64,000 nt of DNA from Hansschlegelia quercus (GTDB taxonomy: Bacteria; Pseudomonadota; Alphaproteobacteria; Rhizobiales; Methylopilaceae). Below are positions 1 to 6,941 of this stretch, one piece after another (within the stretch, counting starts at the first letter, position 1; each line of letters opens with the position of its first letter). The DNA is taken from the NCBI RefSeq assembly GCF_004310425.1, contig NZ_SIUB01000002.1, positions 549,600 through 613,599 of the forward strand, given 5' to 3'. Both the position numbers and the translations under genes were made by a program. Under the pieces are notes generated by a model that was not told the origin of the DNA, did no database searches, and saw only the letters and a program-made list of their open reading frames with translations.

Positions 1-78
1 TTCGTAGGATTCCGCCGCGAAGCCCCTGCGCAACACCGACCCGATGTCCGCATCGTCTTCGACAATCAGGATCGTCAT
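1..78 (-). CDS. Response regulator, N-terminal fragment cut by the window edge
   Basis: Only the first 26 codons are in the window. They encode the start of a CheY-like receiver domain: the hydrophobic first strand MTILIVEDDAD carries the acidic pair that binds Mg2+. The phospho-acceptor aspartate and the output domain lie outside. Its ATG overlaps the TGA of the upstream histidine kinase by one base (TGATG), so the two are almost certainly translated together and form a cognate pair. An OmpR/PhoB-type DNA-binding output domain is the commonest partner for this type of kinase, but that is inference. Confidence 0.85.
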   Translation of the reverse strand, partial: MTILIVEDDADIGSVLRRGFAAESYE

Positions 79-1706
79 CATTGGGCTCCGATGGCGAGCC
101 GCGGCGCATGCGCCGGCAGCCGAATGGTCACGGTGGTGCCGGGCTTCTCGCCCGTCGCAGCGGTGCGGCTCTCGACGCCGATCGCCCCGCCATGGCGTTC
201 GACGACCCATTTTGCGAGCGCGAGACCGATACCGAAGCCGGTGTCGCCATCACTTGCCGCCTTGCCGCGGTAGAAGCGCTCGAAGACGTGCGGCAGGTCC
301 GTCTCCGCTATTCCCTCGCCGTCGTCAGCCACAGAGAGAAACGCGCGGCCGCCCTCCCCGCCGATTCGGAGACCAATCGTCCCGCCTTCGCGCGTGTGGC
401 GGAGCGCGTTGGCGACGAGTCCCTCCAGCACCTGGCGAAGCCAGTCGGCGTCGGCCTCCACGACCGGCTCCGGCCCAGCCTGATCAACCGCGACGGAGAC
501 GCCGCGACTGCGCGCGACGCCGGAAACGCTTTCCACGACCGATTCCGCGATCTCGACCAAAGAGACCGGCGCGAACTCGAGCTCAAGCTGCCCGCTTTCG
601 GAGCGGGCCACGCGCAGCAGATCCTCGACGCGCCGGTGCAGCGCGCGCGCGCGGGTGCGGATGGTGGACAGCGCCGACTTCAGGTCTGCGGTGTCCGGCC
701 GGCCGCGCAGGGTCACGTCGGCTTCGCCGAGGATGACGGTGAGCGGCGTACGAAGCTCATGGCTGACGTCGGTGAAGAACCGCCGACGCGCCTGGTCGAT
801 ATCGGACAGGCGCTCATTGGCGCGGCGAAGCTCGGCCGTCCGCGTGTCCACCGCCTCCTGCAGCCGAAGCTGGGCGGCGAGCAGTTGCGCCTCGCGCCGC
901 GACAGCGACTGAGCCATGCGATTGAAACGCGTCATAAGGAGGCTGAGCTCGTCATGGCCGCGCACGTCGAGCCGCACGCCGGTGCGGCCGCGCGCGATGT
1001 CGCCGGCCGCGATCGCGACCTGCGAGATGTGCTTGAGGACAGGACCTGCGATCGTGCGGTAGAGGCCCCAGGCCACCAGCGCCGCGATCAGGAGCGACAG
1101 GATGGCGTAAGGCGTAAGCCGGTCTCCAAGCTCCGCCATCGCTTGCTCGGCCTCGCGCGCGTCGCTGCGCTCCTCTTCGATCGCCTGGCCAAGCGCTGGC
1201 GAGAACCCACTGGCGAAAGCGTCCAGCGCTGTTTTTACGCGCTCTGGCGCGTCGCCCTCTCCGGCGCGCGCATCACGGATCGCCTGCAGCGTCTGCCGAT
1301 CGAGAAACTCGAAGCGCGCGCGCATGAATGCGAAGACGCGGCTGCGCGCAGCTATCAGCGTGGATCCCGCCTCATCGCCGCGCCGAGCGACCTCACGGGC
1401 AAGTTCCTCGTCCAGTCGCGCAAAGACCTCCTGCACGCGCTTCCGCGGCAGCGACAGGCGATCAGATTGGAGCTCCCGGCTTTGCGTGGTCTGGAGCGCG
1501 ATGAGCGCGTAATCGCCGACGCGACTCGATATCGTCGAGAGATGTTCAAGGCGACGCTGCGCCGAAGCGAGTTCGCCGACATGCCGGTCCGCAACGATGA
1601 AGGTCCACGCCGCCGCGGCGGCGGCTGCGGCGATCGCCACCACCACCGTCGCGACCAGAATGGCGAGTTTCAGCCTAAGGGAGCGAAAGAGACGGCGCGT
1701 GATCAT
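78..1706 (-). CDS. Membrane sensor histidine kinase (HAMP-HisKA-HATPase)
   Basis: A 542-residue sensor kinase. Seen in order: a transmembrane segment (about 13-38), a periplasmic region of about 155 residues, a second membrane segment (about 197-218), a HAMP linker, a coiled stretch, and a HisKA domain with the motif DVSHELRTPL that places the phospho-accepting His near residue 316. The HATPase domain has an N box around Asn433, a DDGEG motif near 461-465, an F box (FERFYRG) and a GFGIGLAL box. All catalytic motifs are intact. It ends in a one-base overlap with the response-regulator gene. The operon begins with two exported-protein genes (cupredoxin-like and 81 residues), which might feed the periplasmic sensor. 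The signal is unknown. Its position beside fae and the xox/lut block makes a role in C1 or metal control possible but unproven. Confidence 0.93.
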   Translation of the reverse strand: MITRRLFRSLRLKLAILVATVVVAIAAAAAAAAWTFIVADRHVGELASAQRRLEHLSTISSRVGDYALIALQTTQSRELQSDRLSLPRKRVQEVFARLDEELAREVARRGDEAGSTLIAARSRVFAFMRARFEFLDRQTLQAIRDARAGEGDAPERVKTALDAFASGFSPALGQAIEEERSDAREAEQAMAELGDRLTPYAILSLLIAALVAWGLYRTIAGPVLKHISQVAIAAGDIARGRTGVRLDVRGHDELSLLMTRFNRMAQSLSRREAQLLAAQLRLQEAVDTRTAELRRANERLSDIDQARRRFFTDVSHELRTPLTVILGEADVTLRGRPDTADLKSALSTIRTRARALHRRVEDLLRVARSESGQLELEFAPVSLVEIAESVVESVSGVARSRGVSVAVDQAGPEPVVEADADWLRQVLEGLVANALRHTREGGTIGLRIGGEGGRAFLSVADDGEGIAETDLPHVFERFYRGKAASDGDTGFGIGLALAKWVVERHGGAIGVESRTAATGEKPGTTVTIRLPAHAPRLAIGAQ

Positions 1707-1758
1707 CCGCGCCGCCCGGTTCTGGCGGAACGGCGCGAGGCCGATCCGCGCACGACGC

Positions 1759-2004
1759 TCATTTCTTCAGGGCCTTCCTGGCGTCGGCGACGGCGTCGAG
1801 GCACTCGTCATATTCCTTCTCGCCCTTCTCACGCTCTGCGACGCGAAGCGCCGTCTTGAGGGATTCGGTCGTCGCTCTCCCGTGCTCCTTGGCCTGTTCC
1901 ATGCGGATCATGGCGATGCCGGCGTCGCAGTCGGCTGCGTCGTCAGCGCGGGCAGCTGGGAGCGTGGCGAGAAGGGCGAGCGATGCGAGGAGATAGATGC
2001 GCAT
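1759..2004 (-). CDS. Small exported protein of unknown function (81 aa)
   Basis: An 81-residue protein with a clear signal peptide (MRIYLLASLALLATLPAARA) and a mature part of about 60 residues that looks largely helical and charged, with two cysteines that could form a disulfide. I do not recognise the family. It starts 10 bases after the stop of the cupredoxin-like gene and ends 52 bases before the kinase start, so it is the second gene of a four-gene operon with a two-component system. A periplasmic accessory or ligand for the sensor is a reasonable guess only. Confidence 0.7.
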   Translation of the reverse strand: MRIYLLASLALLATLPAARADDAADCDAGIAMIRMEQAKEHGRATTESLKTALRVAEREKGEKEYDECLDAVADARKALKK

Positions 2005-2014
2005 GGCCGTTCCC

Positions 2015-2458
2015 TCACTTCGCGACGATCGTGCCGGTCATCCCACGGCTCTCGAGACCCTCGATCCACCATTTGAAGGAGCCGGGACGGATGACCACGA
2101 ACTCAAGACGGATCGCGCCTTTGTCGTCCCATTCGAGATGGTGCGGCGCACCGGGACCGTGGATCTCCAGGTGATCGATCACGATCTGGTTGATCCAGAT
2201 GTTCCGGAAGAACTCGGGCGAGAAGAACTTATACTCCTTGCCGCCATTCGAGATGATGTCGATTTGATACGCCTTGCCGGACTCGAGCTCGAAATCCTTC
2301 TGGCTGACGGTGTAATCGTCGCCGTTCTCCCCGCCGAGCACGAGATCGGGCAATGTCGTGCGCCCCTTGGCGAGGTCGATCGCTGAGGCCGGCGTGAAGC
2401 CGACGCCGACCGCGAGCGCCGCCGCAAAGGCGAGCCTGGCGAATAACCGTTTCAGCAT
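2015..2458 (-). CDS. Exported cupredoxin-like protein lacking the copper ligands
   Basis: A 147-residue protein with a signal peptide (cleavage near ASA, residue 26). The mature part follows the small cupredoxin plan: a first strand block ending GKEYKFFSPEFF, and a C-terminal block ending RGMTGTIV, the usual place of the copper loop (Cys-x-x-x-x-His-x-x-x-x-Met). The Cys and His expected there are replaced by Ile and Leu, and there is no cysteine in the mature chain. Only the Met and a separate HLEIHGPGAPHH stretch could bind metal. It is therefore probably not a blue-copper electron carrier; sensing, chaperoning or binding of another metal would fit. It is the first gene of the operon with the 81-aa protein and the sensor kinase pair. 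The fold assignment is by motif only. Confidence 0.75.
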   Translation of the reverse strand: MLKRLFARLAFAAALAVGVGFTPASAIDLAKGRTTLPDLVLGGENGDDYTVSQKDFELESGKAYQIDIISNGGKEYKFFSPEFFRNIWINQIVIDHLEIHGPGAPHHLEWDDKGAIRLEFVVIRPGSFKWWIEGLESRGMTGTIVAK

Positions 2459-2624
2459 TGAACGCGTCTCCCGGACGGACCGCTTTCGGTCCTTTTTTGT
2501 GTCTGAACGGGTGGCTTACGCCGCAGAGCGCCAGCGGCCAACCGTTCTTGCCAAACGAGATACGCCCGTGAGCCGCGATGCCGTACGCAACGGCGCCAAA
2601 CGCAGCCTCATCAGCGCCGTATGA

Positions 2625-2723
2625 CCTGACGAAGATTAGTTTAGCGGCCGGGTAGCGTCTATATTACGAAGTATTATTCTTCTCTTATAATTTATAACTT
2701 AAGTCGACTACCTATTCGCCAGC
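2625..2723. promoter_or_regulatory. AT-rich intergenic promoter region
   Basis: Positions 2630-2710 are markedly AT-rich (for example ATTATTCTTCTCTTATAATT) in an otherwise GC-rich window. The segment lies upstream of the minus-strand cupredoxin/sensor operon (start 2458) and after the end of the small gene at 2724. It is the most likely place for the promoter of that operon. No exact -35/-10 pair is claimed. Confidence 0.4.
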
Positions 2724-2930
2724 TCAGTGAGCGAGACGCGCCTCGCGCGCGTCGCCGCACTTCCATCTCGAGATCATGTATCCGGGATGCTCTTCGCTCC
2801 ACTCCGCGATTGCGGGCACTGCGGAGGCGAGGCACATTCGGGCGTCGCCCAGCGACGCGCCGATCAGCATGCGCTCTTCGTGGCAGACGTCAGGCGAGCC
2901 GGAGAGACAAACGAGCAGAACGAGGTTCAT
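2724..2930 (-). CDS. Small cysteine-containing exported protein (68 aa)
   Basis: A 68-residue protein with a short hydrophobic N-terminus (MNLVLLVCLSG) followed by a segment with conserved-looking cysteines (DVCHEER, RMCLASAV, WKCGDA) and the phrase HPGYMISRWKC. Small proteins of this shape, of unknown function, are common in Hyphomicrobiales genomes. The N-terminus is short for a Sec signal peptide, so localisation is uncertain. It is transcribed away from fae, whose upstream region lies to its right. Confidence 0.65.
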   Translation of the reverse strand: MNLVLLVCLSGSPDVCHEERMLIGASLGDARMCLASAVPAIAEWSEEHPGYMISRWKCGDAREARLAH

Positions 2931-3298
2931 GGCTACGCTCCCGATAGCGACAGGTGCGGCACGCGTCGTCGCGCGGCCGCACCGCAGTCGAATCGGAGCG
3001 GCGTAATCATGTTACCCTTATTATGCTGCGTCGCAATATGACGGTGCTGCGACGCACCGCCACGCGCGCGCGTGATCTAAAGCCCAAGGGCCTGCGGCGC
3101 TTCAGCCCAGGAAATCCCGAATGCGCCCCTTGCCGTTTGCGGGTCGTCCCGACTAGTGTGCGCGCCGCATGTCCACTCGATGCTATCCGGCCAACCGGTT
3201 CCTCTCCGGAACGCAGTCGCAACGATAGTCTGGGGCATCGGCCGGCGGCGCTGTTGAGGCGACGCCGGGTTACACCTGCTGAAGCTGGGAGGATGCTT
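2931..3298 (+). promoter_or_regulatory. Upstream region of fae
   Basis: This 368-base non-coding stretch precedes fae and probably also contains the promoter of the divergent 68-aa gene. An open frame continues upstream of the fae start, but its translation is low-complexity arginine-rich sequence unlike any Fae N-terminus. The fae ribosome-binding site GGGAGG (about 3287-3292) lies 6 bases before the ATG. A perfect 9-bp inverted repeat occurs at 3027-3056 (separate entry). The long leader leaves room for transcriptional control or a structured 5' UTR. Confidence 0.55.
3027..3056. repeat. Perfect 9-bp inverted repeat upstream of fae
   Basis: TGCGTCGCA (3027-3035) and TGCGACGCA (3048-3056) are perfect inverted copies with a 12-base spacer. 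Half-site centres are 21 bases apart, two helical turns, as expected for an operator bound by a dimeric regulator. It lies about 240 bases before the fae start. A role is inferred from position and symmetry only. Confidence 0.5.
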
Positions 3299-3811
3299 AT
3301 GGCTAAGATTACCAAGACGCTCATCGGTGAGTCGCTGGTTGGCGACGGCAATGAGGTCGCTCACATCGACCTGATCATCGGACCGCGCGGTTCGTCCGCC
3401 GAGTCCGCGTTCGTCAACGCGCTCACCAACAACAAGGACGGCTTCACGTCGCTCCTCGCTGTCGTGGCGCCGAACCTGCTCGCGAAGCCGAACACGATCC
3501 TCTTCAACAAGGTCACCATCAAGGACGCCCGTCAGGCCGTCCAGATGTTTGGCCCGGCGCAGTACGGCGTCGCGAAGGCGGTTGTGGACTCGATCGCGGA
3601 AGGCGTGATCCCTGAGGACGAAGCCGACGACCTGTTCATCTCGGTCGGCGTGTTCATCCACTGGGAAGCGGCCGACGACGCCAAGATCCAGCAGTACAAC
3701 TACGAGGCGACCAAGGAAGCCCTCAAGCGCGCCGTCACCGGCGAGCCGAAGGCCAAGGACGTCGTGGCTCAGTCCGCGACCGCCAAGCACCCCTTCGCCT
3801 CGAACGCCTAG
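3299..3811 (+). CDS. fae: Formaldehyde-activating enzyme Fae
   Basis: A 170-residue protein, the normal length for Fae, which condenses formaldehyde with H4MPT to methylene-H4MPT in the cytoplasm, the entry point of the pathway encoded at 20450-29586. It starts [17 protein letters not shown] and continues with the family's [11 protein letters not shown] segment, which contains the catalytic His near residue 22, and the conserved [10 protein letters not shown] region. The start at 3299 follows a strong GGGAGG site. The gene is monocistronic: two hairpins follow the stop, and the next gene is on the opposite strand. Confidence in function is very high. Confidence 0.98.
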   Translation: MAKITKTLIGESLVGDGNEVAHIDLIIGPRGSSAESAFVNALTNNKDGFTSLLAVVAPNLLAKPNTILFNKVTIKDARQAVQMFGPAQYGVAKAVVDSIAEGVIPEDEADDLFISVGVFIHWEAADDAKIQQYNYEATKEALKRAVTGEPKAKDVVAQSATAKHPFASNA

Positions 3812-3905
3812 AGCGGAAACCACCCTGGACAGACCCCGCCTGCAGCAAAGCCTCCAGGCCTGCTCCAGCGGTTGGCCGCTCTTCTCACTGGTAAGTAAGA
3901 CGGTC

Positions 3906-3942
3906 GGTTACGGCCCGAGGCGAAATGCTTCGGGTCGCAACC
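3906..3942 (+). terminator. Long hairpin downstream of fae
   Basis: A stem-loop with core CCCGAGGC (3914-3921), loop GAAAT and GCTTCGGG (3927-3934), extended outward by CGG/TCG and GGTT/AACC pairing. No T-run follows. It may protect the 3' end of the abundant fae transcript or act together with the next hairpin. Confidence 0.5.
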
Positions 3943-3960
3943 AGTCAGTCACGGGCGCGG

Positions 3961-3990
3961 CCCGGAGCTCTGCTCCGGGTCGTTTTCGTT
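3961..3990 (+). terminator. Rho-independent terminator of fae
   Basis: A perfect 8-bp stem CCCGGAGC (3961-3968), loop TCT, GCTCCGGG (3972-3979), followed by the T-rich TCGTTTTCGTTT. It ends the fae transcript before the oppositely oriented ABC transporter genes. Confidence 0.75.
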
Positions 3991-4007
3991 TATGAGCTTT
4001 GTGGTCT

Positions 4008-4751
4008 TCAGCCGTTGACGGCGGCGACCGATTGAAGCCGCCCGACCACTAGGTCGCGCACCCGCTCAATCTCGCCAGGGATGCGCCGCGCTTCGCGGGT
4101 CAATGGAACCGTGATGTCCCGTGCGATCCGCGCCGGCGGCCCCTCCAGCACGACGATCCGATCCGCAAGGCGGACGGCCTCGCGGCTGTCGTGGGTCACG
4201 AACAGCGTCGTCGTCGGCCGCGCCGCGATCAAATCGTTCAGCAGATCGTGGAGCTTTGCCGTATTCGCCTCGTCGAGCGAGACGAAGGGCTCATCCATCA
4301 ACAGGAGCTCAGGCTCGACCGCGAAACCGCGGGCGAGCGCGACGCGCCTCTGCATGCCGAGAGACAGACGCTCGGGATAGACGTCTTCTGAGCCGGCAAG
4401 CCCGACATCGGCAATCGCCGCACGGGCGCGCTTCAGACTGTCCGCCCCTTGGGGCAGCGGCAGCGCCACGTTCTGAAGAACGGTGCGCCATGGCAGCAGG
4501 CGGGGGCTTTGGAAGACGTAGCTGATACGTGGCCTTCTGCCGTTCGTGAAGTCGAGCCTGCCCGTAAACGCCTTATCGACGCCCGCGATCATGTTGAGCA
4601 GCGTGGTCTTGCCGAGACCCGAGGGGCCGAGCAGCGCGACAAAGGCGCGGTCGGCGATTTCGAGACGGAAGTCCTTGTAAAGCGGCGGATTGGCGCCGCC
4701 GCTCGCCCCTGGGAAGGCCTTCTCCCCGATCTCGACCACGAGCCCGGTCAT
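4008..4751 (-). CDS. ABC transporter ATP-binding protein, NitT/TauT (SsuB) type
   Basis: A 247-residue ATPase with Walker A (GPSGLGKTT), the Q-loop region YVFQSPRLLPWRTV typical of SsuB/TauB-like subunits, the signature motif as LSLGMQRR (LSLGM in place of LSGGQ), Walker B LLLMDEPF and a switch His in VTHDSREA. The frame stays open further upstream, but the ATG at 4751 overlaps the permease TGA by four bases (ATGA) and gives the normal domain start. It powers uptake through the permease encoded immediately upstream. Substrates of this family include sulfonates, nitrate and thiamine precursors. The substrate here is not predictable, but placement next to fae and the xox block suggests a C1-linked role. 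Confidence 0.93.
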   Translation of the reverse strand: MTGLVVEIGEKAFPGASGGANPPLYKDFRLEIADRAFVALLGPSGLGKTTLLNMIAGVDKAFTGRLDFTNGRRPRISYVFQSPRLLPWRTVLQNVALPLPQGADSLKRARAAIADVGLAGSEDVYPERLSLGMQRRVALARGFAVEPELLLMDEPFVSLDEANTAKLHDLLNDLIAARPTTTLFVTHDSREAVRLADRIVVLEGPPARIARDITVPLTREARRIPGEIERVRDLVVGRLQSVAAVNG

Positions 4752-5494
4752 CGACGCCACCTGTTCGCCGCCTGCTCCCAAGGCTGGATAATGCCGAGCT
4801 CTATCGCCTGAACGATAAACCCGAAAGCGAACGCATAGGCGAGAATGGTCGCCACGTCGAAGAGCTGAAAGGCGGTCTGAAGTTCGAACCCCACGCCGTT
4901 GGGCCGACCCAGAAGCTCGACCACCAAGACGATCTTCCAGACGAGCGCGAGCCCCGACCTGGCGGCGGCCGCAAAGAACGGCGCGAGCTGCGGGAGGATC
5001 ACGTGACGCAACGTCTTCCATGGACCGAACCCGTAGACGGCGGCCATTTCCGCAAGATCGCGGCTGAGCGACGCCGCGCCCTCACGCAACGTCACTGCGA
5101 CGTTCGGGATCTTGTTGATCGCCACCGCCGCGACCGCCGCGGATTCGATGAGGCCGAACCAAACGTAGCAGAGGATGATGATGACGAGCGCCGGCAGGTT
5201 CAGGAACAGCACCACCCAAGGGCCGATCAGCCGGTCCGCCGTCCGCGACATGCCGAGCAGAATGCCGAGCGCGGACCCGAGCGTCATCGCCAGCAGGAAA
5301 CTCGCGGCGACGCGCGCGAGCGTCACGAGGAGATTGTAGAACAGGGCGCCTGACTTAGCGGTGACGACCAGGGCGTCTATAACGAGCGGGGGCGTCGGCA
5401 GCAGGCGGAAGTCGCCATGCGCCAGCGCGATCACCCACCAGACCGCAACGAAAACGGCGAGCGAAATTGCCGACCACCCAAGCCTGGACGCCAA
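4748..5494 (-). CDS. ABC transporter permease, NitT/TauT (SsuC/TauC) type
   Basis: A 248-residue inner-membrane permease with about six hydrophobic segments, beginning WSAISLAVFVAVWWVIAL. The coupling-loop region contains the typical EGAASLSRDLAEMAAVYGFG stretch that contacts the ATPase. It overlaps the ATPase start by four bases and lies 10 bases after the stop of its binding-protein gene, giving a binding protein-permease-ATPase operon. Length and topology are normal for the family. Confidence 0.93.
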   Translation of the reverse strand: MASRLGWSAISLAVFVAVWWVIALAHGDFRLLPTPPLVIDALVVTAKSGALFYNLLVTLARVAASFLLAMTLGSALGILLGMSRTADRLIGPWVVLFLNLPALVIIILCYVWFGLIESAAVAAVAINKIPNVAVTLREGAASLSRDLAEMAAVYGFGPWKTLRHVILPQLAPFFAAAARSGLALVWKIVLVVELLGRPNGVGFELQTAFQLFDVATILAYAFAFGFIVQAIELGIIQPWEQAANRWRR

Positions 5495-5504
5495 CGTCGC
5501 CGCC

Positions 5505-6491
5505 TCAGACCTTAGGCTGCCAGAAAAGCCCCGGATCGAACCTAGGATTGGCGCCGACGAATTCGGCGCCGCCGAGATCAGTCAGCAGATCGTAGAGCTT
5601 CTTCGACGAGTTAAGTTGAGCTTCGCCGAACGGTCCCGGAATGCCGGCCCGGAAATAGTCGCGGAGGCGGACGAACTCCGCGGGGTCGCCAAGCTTCATC
5701 GAAGGCTTCAGGCGCTCCCAGGCGGCGTCGGACGTCTTGAGCACGTCGTTCGCGGCGGCGACGGCGCGGAAGAAGCCGGCGAGCGCATCGCCGGACTTCT
5801 GCTCGACCGACTCCCTCCAGACGAACCCCACGAGAGAAGGCTGCGGCGTCAGGCCGAGCCTAGCCATGATCTCTGAGACGTCGATCAGCCGCTTGTATCC
5901 CTGCGCGTCCAACCGAGCCGCGAAGTTCCAAAACGTCAGGGCGGCGTCGATCCGACCAAGGCGCAATTGTTCGGAGAGCAGCGGGGGCGCTCCGAACACC
6001 GGCTCGACCATGGTCGCGATGTCGCCATCGACCTCCTTGTGAGCATAGGCGCGGAACAGCAGCCAGCTCTTGTCGAGCGGTCCGCCCGCCACGCCGACGC
6101 GCTTGCCCTTGAGGTCGGCGAGCGAGCGGATCGCGGAATCCTTGCCGACCATCAGTGCGCCTAGAGCGCCTGAATAGGGCGCAAAGCGGAATGGCTCGCC
6201 ATCGATCCGGCGGCGCATCGCCCAGGGCCAGTCGCTGACCGCCAGATCGGCGTCGCCAGCCTGGAGCGCGACCGTCAGCGCCTGAGTGGACGCCAGTTCG
6301 GTCCGCTCGAACGCCGTGTTCTCGCGCGCGTCGAGCCCTTCCGCCTTCACCGTGTCCAGCAGCCAGTTGACAGTGCCGAACTTCAGGGTGGCGATCCGTA
6401 GCGAGGACGACGCGCGGGCAGGCATAACGGTAGCCGCAAGCCCCGCGGCGGCGAGCCCGAGCACGTCGCGGCGGTGGAGCATCGTCATCAC
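5505..6491 (-). CDS. ABC transporter substrate-binding protein, NMT1/SsuA-like
   Basis: A 328-residue periplasmic binding protein. The N-terminus has a twin-arginine-like leader (HRRDVLGLAAAGLAA) ending near ARA, so export by Tat is possible. The body shows the NMT1/SsuA arrangement: LRIATLKFGTVNWLLDTVKAE at the start, a DLKGKRVGV motif, and GFVWRESV before the C-terminal helices. First gene of the three-gene transporter operon. Start codons at 6491 and 6482 are both possible. Ligand unknown; this family binds alkanesulfonates, taurine, pyrimidines and nitrate-like molecules. Confidence 0.9.
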   Translation of the reverse strand: MMTMLHRRDVLGLAAAGLAATVMPARASSSLRIATLKFGTVNWLLDTVKAEGLDARENTAFERTELASTQALTVALQAGDADLAVSDWPWAMRRRIDGEPFRFAPYSGALGALMVGKDSAIRSLADLKGKRVGVAGGPLDKSWLLFRAYAHKEVDGDIATMVEPVFGAPPLLSEQLRLGRIDAALTFWNFAARLDAQGYKRLIDVSEIMARLGLTPQPSLVGFVWRESVEQKSGDALAGFFRAVAAANDVLKTSDAAWERLKPSMKLGDPAEFVRLRDYFRAGIPGPFGEAQLNSSKKLYDLLTDLGGAEFVGANPRFDPGLFWQPKV

Positions 6492-6937
6492 AGGTCTTCC
6501 CTAGTCAGGTATTCCGTCGGAGCGAGATCAGAGGTCAGCGACACTGCATGCGCCGCGTAGGCGGCCTTCACTGCCGCGAGGACAGCGGGCGCAGAGGCAG
6601 TGAGGTCATTGACGCCGCCCCATCCAATTGTTCTTGGCGGCGTTCGTAAACCGACCGCCGCGCTTGTTGCCGTCTCCGGGCACAAGTTCGCAGCCCTAAT
6701 TAGGTAATTCAAGCAATCGCCAGAACTTATTATCTTCTTATGGCTTGCTTTGGCCATCTTTCCCTAGGCATAGCGGAACCTACCTGCGACTTATTGCCGA
6801 AGTGGGAGACCCGGGATCGGATGGCGGCCTCCCTGTCTTTTCGCGATGATCGCCGACGCTAAAACAAAGGAGCGGGTAAACCGCTCTCGGGAGACGTCCA
6901 TGATCGACACGTTCGCTACGGCGAAAGCCGCGCAGCC
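6492..6937. promoter_or_regulatory. Divergent regulatory region between NMT1-type and lut-like operons
   Basis: About 446 bases separate the two operons. The segment 6690-6790 is AT-rich and probably holds promoters for one or both. Nearer the plus-strand gene, a 6-bp hairpin GAGCGG(GTAAA)CCGCTC at 6870-6886 precedes a GGGAGA ribosome-binding site and a tiny open frame (separate entry). A minus-strand open frame across 6488-6757 has no recognisable features and is not called. Confidence 0.5.
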
Positions 6938-6941
6938 GTGA
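6900..6941 (+). CDS. Possible 13-codon leader peptide before the lut-like operon
   Basis: An ATG at 6900, five bases after GGGAGA, opens a frame of 13 codons (MIDTFATAKAAQP) whose TGA overlaps the GTG start of the next gene as GTGA. The downstream gene has only a weak site of its own, so translation of this short frame may deliver ribosomes to it. A 6-bp hairpin lies just upstream. Purely inferred from layout. Confidence 0.3.
   Translation: MIDTFATAKAAQP

Noticed and set aside
81..1859. Plus-strand open frame across the histidine kinase
   Set aside because: Antisense to a kinase with all catalytic boxes; no domain of its own.
6488..6757. 89-codon minus-strand frame upstream of the NMT1-type binding protein
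   Set aside because: It ends overlapping the next start, but has no signal peptide, domain or good ribosome site, and covers an AT-rich promoter-like region.
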